64,000 bases of DNA from Rickettsia endosymbiont of Culicoides impunctatus (lineage in GTDB: Bacteria; Pseudomonadota; Alphaproteobacteria; Rickettsiales; Rickettsiaceae), in the NCBI GenBank assembly GCA_020410785.1, contig CP084574.1, positions 1 through 64,000 of the forward strand, given 5' to 3'. The notes below the pieces were generated by a model. The model searched no databases. It worked only from the letters and a program-made list of their open reading frames with translations, and was not told where the DNA came from. Shown here piece by piece: positions 8,658 to 20,600 of this stretch; the stretch's first letter is position 1; every line of letters starts with the position of its first letter. The translations under genes and the position numbers were made by a program.

Positions 8658-11600
8658 TTACATGTAGTAAGTTTCTTGAGCAATATTTCCCATTAGATAA
8701 TCATTTAATATATAGTCTTGATCATCTTGCTTAAATAACTCAATGGGATCTCTTGTTAAATAGGTGTTTGTATCTGTAACATCATTTTTTTCTATTGATT
8801 CACTATCAACTTCTGCTTGAATCTCTGTAATAGCTTTTTGGATTAATCCTATAGAATCCTGCACTATCTCAATACACGACTTTAATCTAGTATCTTTACT
8901 TAAATACCATCCTTCGTGGAAACTTGCTTGAGCTGCCTTATAAAATTCTAAAGCTTGTTGATAGTGGTTTAATACTTCCTGATAAACTTCTTGATCATCA
9001 GCTAATTCATTAGCCTCCTCTTGTAGATCGTAAGCTATATTAACTAATGCAACACCTTCGCTAAATGAATTATTACCTTCTATCTTTAAGCTTGTTATAT
9101 CCAAGGCATGCTTATAAGCAATATTAGTTGGTGATAATTCGACAGCTACTTTGTATAATTCTAGTGATTTTGCAAATTTCTGTTCTGCTTCTACCGATCT
9201 ATCATTGTATTCATCACTTTCATCTTCCCAAGCTTCATTGCTTAGTAAGTTTCCTTGAGCGTAGGCAGCAAAGGCGTTTTGTTCTCTAATTGTATCATTA
9301 TCATCTATAGCGGTATTTTTGTTAGAGATGCTTGTATCATTGTTATTAGTGTCATAATTTTTATTTTCAAAGTCAGTTGTTTGGAATGTTGAAGCTGAAT
9401 GTTTTGTTAGGCAAGGGATATTTGGTGCAGATTTTATATCTATGTCTACGCTACCTAACGGTACTTCTTCTTGATCTACTTTTTCTGAATCATCATTATC
9501 GTATGAAGAATCCAACTTTTCTAGATCACGACTATATCTACTATCAATTGCCTCATCTAAATTGTTAGCTTTACTAACTAATTTCTGTTCTATTAACTTA
9601 GAATGGCAAACTATAGATTCTTCCTGTGATAAGCGTTCTCCAGTTAAATATAAAATAAAATTTTCTATCACCTCTGGTCCGCAATTAGCATATTTTTGTT
9701 GTTCAGTTGGTAATTGTTCGATTTGCAAGCCATTATCTATAAATATTTGTTTAAACCTATCCGGTATAGTTTCATTTGACGGATCAATATAATATAGCCT
9801 CAAACCATTATCCTGCTCTTTAACACCCATGATTCCAACTGCATGCTTATTATATAAATTCAGAGGAGCTAGTATTATTCCTGATTTAGTATCAGTTAAA
9901 TGATAAATCATTTCTTGTAAGTTATTGTAATTTTTTTGAAATATATAACCTCTTGCTATTTTTACTTCCTTTAAACCTAGATTATTGATCCTTAATTCTA
10001 ATATGCTCTCAATCGCGTCAAGAGTGTATTTACTGAAATACGAATCTATCCAAGTAATATCTGCAAATTGCTTTAAGTTAGAGCCACTTAAAGAGGGAGG
10101 AGGTGGTTGTGATGGTGGAGGAGGATCAGTGGGTAATCTTTGAATACTTCCAGCTGGATTATCTTCCAAAGATATTTTGTTTGAAGGATAAGCAATTTTT
10201 AGATCATGACGAACTTCAGAAGGCAGCTTATTAAGGTTTTTATCGAACCATATTGATCGACCATTAAAATTTTTATCTATTGTCTTTTGTAATGCAGTAT
10301 AATTACTTGGATCATCTGTGAGTTGTATTCTTGTTAAAGGTACCCTTGCCATAGCATGTGCCGTTAAACCTCTATTATTATCAGCAACTATGACTCCAGA
10401 TAAATACGGATGGAGAAAGACGTTTATCCGAAACTCCTCAGTTGGAAATGGCTTCATCTTTCCAACTTCGGGGACTGATTTTGCTGCAAATGGAAAGCGT
10501 GTACTCGTAGTATCTGCAGAAAAAAATGCATTTACACCCTTCTGAGAAAATTGTACTGAGTAAGCAATAGGGTGAATATTATCATTATATTGTCGTCTTA
10601 GGAAAATAGCATTATTATATTTTAGTCTTAGGAGCGTAGCCTCATCATATTGTGTTCCTAATAACTTTAACTTTTTTCTAGCTAAGGACTCTATAGCTAC
10701 GAACTCTTCATCTAAGTATTCTGTTCTAGCTAAGGACTCTAGATAAAAGTACTCTCTATCTGAGAGTTCTGTTCTAGCTAAGGACTCTATAGCTACGAAC
10801 TCTCTAGCTAAGATGGTACGTAATAGATTTTTTTTAGCACGTGTGAGATTAATTTTATTTTTATCATTCTTATCAGGGTGTTCATTTTTAGCCTTCTTCT
10901 TAGGGTGGTTCACTTGATTTGCATCCTTCTTCTCAGGGGGGTTAATTTTATTTAGTATATCTAGTATAGATTGCTCTTTAGCTATGAGGATTTCTAATGT
11001 CTTTTTAGTCTCATTATCAGATGTGATCGTATTTAGATTTTTTAAAGTGTTTATAGCATTAATTACATGATTAGCCAGTTTCTTCTCTATACCACTTACA
11101 TCAGCACCCCCAACTATTCTATTACTTTTTACAGTAGTACCTTGAAGATAATGGGCTTTAATTGCTTTATTATGTTTTGCGAATTTGCCTAGTGATTTAT
11201 TATATTGAGCTACTTTACTTGGATTTTCAGCACATGCTTTTGCTGACTCTAAACTGCCAGTTTTTTCATATTCTTTTAAAAATGCCATAGTTTGACCAAA
11301 ACAAGCATCTTTTGTTTTTGCGATTTGATCTATGTCTCTAATAACCTTCCAATTACCATCTTGATCTTCAATGACAGGAGTATAATGCCCTGCGTTACCA
11401 TTTTCTCCTTCGATAAAGGCAATTTTATAACTTTCATTCTTAGACTTAGAGGCACCAATTGGTTTAACTATACCAGGTCCTTTTTCATGATGTATTAATG
11501 TTTTTGAGTCATCAATATTTGCACTTACTACTTCTATCTCCCTACCGACTTGAGTAGCTGCCATTTTAATGTGTAGTTCTCCAGCGAGCTTTAAATTGCC

Positions 11601-14600
11601 ACTCTGAATATTGTCACATAGTTGCTTATAAGTAGGCAGTACCGCATAGATATTACCGTTCTTTATCATTACATGTAAATTAGCTCCATGTTCTTTCTGT
11701 AAATTTTCGAGAGTCTCACCTACAAAATTTGTAACTTCCGCTTTTAAAAAACTTGGATCTTTTATGTTTTCTATTTTTATTATTTCATCTCTGAGTTCAA
11801 GAGCTTTTTTCTGCCTTGCAGTTATTGGCAATACTCTATCTGCATGTTGATGCATTATAGATTCTTGAAACATTTCTGCTCTGGAATCAATATGCCCTTT
11901 CAATTGATCCATCGCATTTGTGAATGGAGCAGCAATTATCTGCTGAATTGGTTTTACTGCCATATGTAGTAATGAGCTAACTGCTGGTTGTAGAAAGCCG
12001 TTCTGAATTTTTGATTTAAATGCAACATGCATCTTTTCTTGTACCATTCTTACATCTTTTGACACTTCACCAGAAAAAGAACAAAGTACTTTTTCTTCTG
12101 CTATTTGGTTCTCATCAATTTTAAGAGTGCCATTTTTCTGTTGTTCAATTAGGCTTACCTCTAGCTTGTTTAGTTCCATAATTAGGTGATCGTAAAAATC
12201 ATTAGATATGTTACACAATTGAGCAAAATTTTTACTAAATTCTGTTACTTTTACTGTTTTTTCTACACAAGAAGCAATTGTTCCAAGTAGTTTAGCTTTA
12301 CTATTACCTTTTCCTAGACGCCTTGATACCATAGAAAAAGCCTTTGTTATATTTTCCACTACACATGATATTTGAGCAAAGATCTTATCACCTAAAACAC
12401 CTGATATCATTTGATGTAATGATGATTCTATGCATGTATCTATAATTTGTTTAGCAATAGTAGTGCCAAATCTATTATAGAGTCCTGTTAATTTATTTTC
12501 TATAGATTTGATCTTTTGATTATAAGCACTATCCTCCTTTGTCCAGTTTGCAAAATATTGAACAAAATGAGTATTAGCTATTTCCTCGATTAATAATTGA
12601 CTAATTTCTTCTGTCCCTACATTAACTGTTGCAGTAATAACAGCAGTACAAGACTCCACTATTACAGTTTTCATAATAGCTTTAGTTATTGCTGTTTTTG
12701 TTGCTAAACCAACTGCCATTTTACCTGTTTGAGCTCCTTTTGATAAGAAGCTACCTACTCCTGCAGTTATAAGAGATATCATTAAACTTTGAACTTTATG
12801 CTGCCCATAAGATTTCCAACTAAAATTACCTTCTATACCCGCTTGTATTGCAAAAACTATATCTCCTACACCTTCTGCAATTAAGGCTTGAGCTATAAAA
12901 TGAGCTGAACCTCCAGACAATACTTCTAAAGCTATACCTGCAACAATTTGTGCCAACCCTATAATTGCACACAAAAAACAATCCCAATCAAATCCTTTGT
13001 CTTCTTTATATTCTAATACAGCATCAAAACATATATGGATATAATCTATAAGTTCTGGCGGTACTTTGCCCTCACTAAACATGGTTCTTAAATCTTTCGA
13101 CTCTACTTTGATCTCTGGTAGAGTTTTAATAGTTCCGGCGACATGTTTGATGATATTTGTTATAACCTCAATTTTTTCATCCAACTCTTTATTCTTTGAT
13201 TCACTACCAATACCTCCAGTGACATATTGATTGATTTGATGCCCTGTATCATCTTGCGTTGTTAAACCAAATACTTCATGTACAACTTGTTCAATCTTAG
13301 CTTTAATATACTCCATTTTTTTTGCTGGATCACTACTATCTTTCCAAGTATTTCCTCCAAGAAATTCAGGGACATATTTTGCTCTTCCTAATTTAAAATT
13401 GATTTTAGGAGGCTTAATAATATGTAATTCTCTCAGTCTATTAAATAATTCTTGACTTGCCTCTTTTTTATCCTTTAACACAATATCTTGGTCAGTTATA
13501 ACTCCACCTGCTTGATATATTCTGATTAATATTGCTTCTAGTACAGGATTAATATTATCTTCCTTTCTTTCACCTGTTAACAGATTAAAGATCGATGTAT
13601 TAATGATATTAGCATCTATTAATATAGCTCTTAAAATCTCAAATGCTTCTTCTGCAAGTTGAAAATCTTCTTTTTTTAATGGTTTATCTGTACCTAGTTT
13701 GGATTTTAAAATGTATATAATTTTATTTGACTTTTTAGTCAGCCGAGAATCAACACTAAAATCCAATTGTTCTATTGTACTCTTGGTATTTTCATCATTA
13801 CTAGAATCTTTAAGATTAATAATTTCTAAATATTCTTTAATTTTATCTAGATGTGCATAGTCTTTTAAAGAATATTGATTATATGAATTTATTGCTTCAA
13901 ATTTTTTGCCAACATCAAAATCAAGTTGGATCATTAAAGCATCAAAGCTAGTTTTATCTTCAGGAGATGGGTTTTTCGATAGATTAATTATTTTTTTAAG
14001 CCCTCTTACTATATCATCTTGAGCAAATAATTGATTATCTAGTAGATATATTATTTTACCGTCACTTAATGTAATTTTTCTTCGTCCCAAACAAAAATCT
14101 TGTATTTCTGATTTTTTCCCAAAAAATATTGATTCATTCTTAATATCTCTAAACTTTTGCTTTAAGAATTTATGATCTATAGTTAATTGGGTATACTTTT
14201 CTAAATGAGTTAGTATTTTATTAATTTGCTCATCTTGAAGTAAAGTTTTATCTCTTATCAGCTTAACTAACTGATTTTTAATTACTAAATTGTTAAATTT
14301 AAAAAGATGGTGTAATAAAATATCAAAGCTAGTTTTATCTTCAGGAGATGGGTTTTTCGATAGATTAATTATTTTGCTAATAGCACTTACTATATCATTT
14401 TGAGTAAACAATTGGTTATCAAGCAGTGCTATTATTTGTCCATCACTTAATGTAATCTCTTGACGCCCTAAACAGAAATCTTCTATCTCAGCTTTTTTTC
14501 CAAAAAATATTGATTCATTCTTAATATTTCTAAACCTTTGCTTTAAGAATTTATGATCTATGCTCAATAAACTACTAGTTAGGATGTTTTTAATCTGATC

Positions 14601-17600
14601 TCCTTTCTTACAAAATATTTGATGATCTAATTTTCCTAATAATTTTTGCTTTATATCTGCTGCTATTCTAATCACTTCTTCTACTTTGACCAATGATGCT
14701 GTATCTTTAGTAAAGTTCTTTTTCGTATAAATGAAAGATTCAAAAGACTCAGGTTTTTTCTCTCTTTCTTTATACCACCATGATTTTTTTTGTGAGTTAA
14801 TTAATGAATGCTTCAAATTATCTAATACTTGTTCTTTGCAATAGTAAAATACATCAGGAAATTCTATTAGTTCACTAGTTGCTACTAAATCTCTTAGGCT
14901 ACTTATTGCTGTTTTTTTAAAGATTTGTCTCTGTGAAATAATTTTTACATCTTCTAATATCTTGAAAATTTCTGAGTGTGACTGATGTTCTGCATCAAAT
15001 GTAATATAATCTTCATTATGTCTAGTTATAAATCTAATAGCATCATCATAGATTTTTGAGTCTACATATGGCAGAGATTGTAATAAATGTATTGTTGATG
15101 TTTTTGGCAGCTCTTTATAATTCTCAACCCACCGTGCTAATTTATTCTTCTCTTCTTCTAGTACTTGTTTTTGTTTTTCTTGATCTTTAATAAGTACTTT
15201 ACTACCAATAAAGCATTTCTTGCTAATTCTAAAATCTTTTATGATATCATACTGATTTTTCAATAACTGATCATAAACCTTTTGTGCTTGATCTCCTACT
15301 ATACCAAAAGTATTAAAACAATCCGGAGATATTTCTGAACCTATAGCTGAGTTAATTGCATTTATATGTACAGACAATATTTGAGCCTCACCCTCATTTT
15401 GTTTAGCAAAACAGTTAGAGTCTAGCCCCATACCTTTAGCACGAGCAACTTCATTAATGGTTTTCAATATCTGATTTCTTGATAGAACCCTACTTCTATC
15501 ATCTTCTAACATTCTTAATGATTCTTTTAAAGCTACTTTAACCTTTACTTTTGCATCAAAACCACCACCTTCTTTATGAATTATACAAAATGCTTTGTAG
15601 TAAAGAGCTATACTAGCAAATGATGGGTGATGATTTATTATATAATCAAAACAATCTAAAGCTGTAGAATATTGCTTATTATCTAAGTATACACGTCCCA
15701 GTTTATTTAATTCTCCAGGCTCTTCAATTAATCCATATTTATTATTTAATTTTCCCTTTATTTCTCTTTCAAAATCTTCATATTCTCTTAAAATTTTATC
15801 ATTCCCAACCTCATGAATTTTGTTAAACTTATCACTCATTTTATTTAACCAAATCGCCCACTGATTTTTTAAACTATCTATCTGTAGTTTTAGATAATCT
15901 TTTGATTTACTTTGTTGATGAAGATTAAAAGAATATAATTTACTTTCTATGTTTTCTCGCAATTTATTAAATTTAGCAAATAATGTATCTTCCAAGTTGA
16001 TTTTTGGTAGCTGTTCTTTTTGTACAATTGCAAGTCTGTCAGTCTCTAATTCATTTCTCTCTTTTTTTAACTGTGATATATCAATATCTTCACTCTGTTT
16101 TCTAGGATCAAATACTATATACGTGGCAGTGCCTTGGTTACCTGCTCTTGCTGTTCTACCAAAAGCTTGTTTCTCTATTCTAAAATTTTTTGGTATATAT
16201 GATAATATAACATGCAAACCACCATTTACTTTGACTTGCTTACTTACCTTTAGATCTGTACCTCTGCCTGCAATATTTGTTGCAATTACTATATCTCCTG
16301 CTTCTAAACGTGATATATCAAACTTTTGGTATGCTCTATCATATTTATAAATTTTATACTGACCTAGTTCATATTCATCATGGTTATTAAATTTTTTTCT
16401 TACTTTTTCTTCTATGTATTTTAGGTCAGCTATATTGTCACATATTATTAATACAGCTCTACGACTATCAGTTTTTTTGCTTCCAGGTTTAACCTGTGAT
16501 TCTTGTTTATAAAAAGCTAGATTTGTTTGATTCGCTATTTTATCTGCATCAATATAATCTATTTCTTCCTGAATTTTATTAATTAAAACATTTAATTTTT
16601 CAAGCTTTTCTTTTTCTTTATTATTTAAATCTGCTATATCCAGTCTTTTTATATTATTGTTAAATTTAGTACCAAATTGTTCAATCTCATATTCTGAATT
16701 ACTACTAGAAATCTCAGTAATCCAATCTAAAATTTTATCTAATGTGTTACTTTGATCACTATCTCCACAGGATTCTCTCAATATATTAATTTGATCATGA
16801 ATCCTATTCATATCTGTCTTAAACTTATTCAATAAAGGTTTTTCACAAATTTCAATAGTTTCATCACTTATTCTTTCTATATCTTTAAAAATTTTAATCT
16901 TATTTACACATTTAGTTTTTTGTTGTTCTAAATCTTCTTTTTCGTTCTTTTGAATGGTATAATTTTTTATCAATTGGTCTAAGGACTGTTGCTCTTTGTG
17001 TAGTTTGTCTGTCATTAAGGAGATATACTCTTTTGTATATATCAATTGTTGGTCCATATTCTCATCAATATTTTCTATGATATTCTGTAACCATTCTTCA
17101 GGAGTGCCAGCTATTGATTCCGATTCAAAATCATATTCAAAACGATGTGTTTTAAATCTTGGTATTTCAAAAAAATCTATTCCATATACATCTCTAAGTA
17201 ACTTTCTTTCTTCAATACCACCTACTGTACCTGTCATACCATACAAATTCTGATACTTTTGAAAATAACCAACATTTGAAATATATACTGCCTTTAAACT
17301 TTCATCACTTAATTTACTACTATGTTTTAATTGTATAAATTGGTGTAATCCATTACTCCATTTAGTCGAAGTTTGTTCAACACCTGTATCTTTATCCATG
17401 ATGATTACTTCATTTTGCTTTTGTGAATCCTCATCGCCTATTATATAAGCATTATCCTCCCCTATATATTTTGCATCGTAAGCACTCTCTATCCATGTTT
17501 TAAGATTCATTTGTACAAAATCATACAAAGTACTAGGTATCATCACCTTCAAATCATCTTCTTGAGATGATGTATTACTATAATTTCTAACATCACTAGT

Positions 17601-20600
17601 ATTAATTATTTTATTTATATATTTTATAATTTTTTGAACATTATCCTCACTATAGTATCTTTCTTCTTGACTATTTACTGCAGCCCAAATATGTATAAAT
17701 ATATCTTTCAAATGTCTCATATCTGTTATATTGTGTGATATATAAAGTGTCTTAGCCGCGTTATCTATCATCATACTGTCAACTTCATCTAATATCAAAA
17801 CATCCCCTATACCATGTCCTCCCCTAATATTCTTACTAAAAAATTGGCTTAATAAAATATCTCTTTGAAAGTAACCAACTTCGCCGTATATTATGCTACA
17901 GTTTTGATACCTACTCTTTCTTTCGTCTTCCCCTGTATCGGGTTTTTCACATTCTTCGTCACAATTATTACTAGCATGTAAATCAAACATCTTAAAAAAG
18001 CCTTTATATCCTTCTTTTGTTCCTGATGCCCTTGCTTGAGAATCTCTTATAGCTAGTACTTTTGAACTTGTTACTACATCTACCCTTTTACCTAATAATC
18101 CCAAACATGTTGCCAACATTATTGTTATTAATGTTTTTCCTTCACCTGTATAAACATTTCCTAATCTACCTTTTATATTATTGCAATCTAAAAACAAAAG
18201 AAGAGATATTAATTGTGTATCTCGTGGTCCTTTTGGATAATGATCATAAATTATTACAGCTCGTATAATTACTGAGATTACTTCACTTATTGTCTCAGTT
18301 GATTTATTATCTTTCCATGAAAACATTTTATCATGTTCAGAACTACTTTTACTTTTAAAGATTCTTGCCCACTCTTTAATTTCTTGTTCTTGCCACTCAT
18401 TTATATTCTTAGATGAATTGTAAAATTTTGATTTCTTATTTAAATTCTTGGCTTCTGTTAATAACTGCTCAATTAATGTTTCATTTTTTCTTTCTATTTT
18501 ATCCAAACAAAACTTTATAGATTCATTAATTCCGTCAGAAGCTATCTTATCTTCCTTATTCATTAAACCTAATAATTGTTTTATTGATAATATTTCTTTA
18601 CCTTTTGACTCGTCATTTGCAAATAATATTTTCTCCCATTCATTTAATTTTTGCGGCAATTGTTCTATTGCGTCATCTTTATATGGCTTATAAATAATTT
18701 TATTTAAGATAAAGTTTAATTTTCTAATATTACAAGAATCTTTGTCAGTTTCATCAAGGTTCTTAATTTTGTTAAATAATATCTGCTGAAGTTCCCCCCC
18801 TTTTTCATCTTTCATTTGATATAATAAATCAACTATTTTGTTTTTATTTTTGTTGCTACATTTGCAAAAAATCGTAGTATTCAATTCATTTAGCATCACT
18901 GTTTTTTTTAAAAAACTATTCCATAAAGACATATCTTTATCTTGTAAATTTCTTAAAAAATCTCGATTTATATAAGCTTTACTTTCTATAATAAGATCTA
19001 TAATAATTGGTAAATTATCTAAGTTCTGCTGCTCGCATACTTGTAAAAAAAATATTTTGCAGAAATAATTTATCTCTTCAAATGTGCTGTTAGATAGAAT
19101 AAATTTTAGTTTATCTATAGCATTTTTAAGTTTTTTATTATTTTCTACAACTATTTGACTAAACAACAAATCTAATATGATGTTTTTTTTATCGCTGGAT
19201 TTGATAATATGATTGACTATTGTAAAATCATCTATGTGTAACAGTGAGTAGATAAATTGTTTAATTTCCTCTAATGTAGAAAATTTATTTATATTCTTAC
19301 AAATTAGATCCAATGTATCTAAAGCTTTATCTAGATTGCCTTTTTCATCATGAAAGAATCTAAATGCATCCAAAATATCACCTATTTTGTTTGTGCCATG
19401 ATCTTGATAGGATATTTTACTAAGTATTAAGTCCCTAACTGCATTTAACCTCAAATCAATTAATTCTTCTACCCACATTAGAATTGGTGGATCTTGTTCC
19501 TCTGTAAAAGTTCTTTTTAATTTACTTATTATATTTGTTGTAGATTGCTTACTCCGATACTGTAATAATTTAACTATTGCTTCATCTAATGTCTTACCAT
19601 TATCATTTTCTGTAGAGTTTGCAATTGTTGCTTCTGGTTCTGTTTTTTCAAAACTTAATAGTGCTTTTAAATGTTCTTTTTCTTCACTATACAAAAATGG
19701 AAGGATATAACCTAAATCAACCCCATTAATTTTTCTTTGATCTTGTTTATAGGTTTTAATTATAAAATTTATTTCTTTGTAGTCATCGTCATTTGTTAAC
19801 AATTTAATTGCGTATTTTATAAAATCTGTGACTGATAAATTTTCATATAGACGTTGTAATGCTTCTTGAATATCCGATTTTCTTTGATCTATATCTTCAG
19901 TGATATCCAAAATTTGATCTAAAAATAGATCATAGTATTTATATACATGTTCTCTAATATAATAATACAAATTAAGTTCCACGGCACCTTGTTCTGATCT
20001 ATTGTCCTGGACATTTTGTACTAATTTTGTAACAAAATTTTTATAATCTATCTTATTACTATAAAAACTATCTGGTAATTGTAACAATAATTTAAGATAT
20101 GTTATTTTATCTTCATCTTTTTGTTGGGTATCAAGTTTAGTAGAAATAATATTGTTAACATCTCTTGAATTAAGTTCTAATTCTGAGATATCAAGAATAT
20201 CAGTAATAAATCTTATTTCTTTTTGTTCTAAAGAATCAATTTCTTTAATGTTATCTTCCGAACATGACGTTTCTAGTACACAATTTCTCAATTGTTTTAA
20301 GTGATCAATAAAGTCTTGATAAGTTTTTTTCCTTTGTGTATTTTTACCAACCTGCCATACGTTAAATGCATTTATGATTTCTAATTCCAAACTTATGCTA
20401 AGCTTTGCAATTATTGTCTCTTCTTTGTAGTTTTTCCTTAGAGTATTTGCTTGATCATCTAGTATCTTATTTGCATATAGTCTTAATACAAGCATTAAAA
20501 AAGACTCTATATCTACACTTGCTTTCTTTTTAGCTAACTCAAGAATCAACCCCTCTAAATCTTCTTGAGCAAATTTTGCATGATATTCTTGTATAATAAG

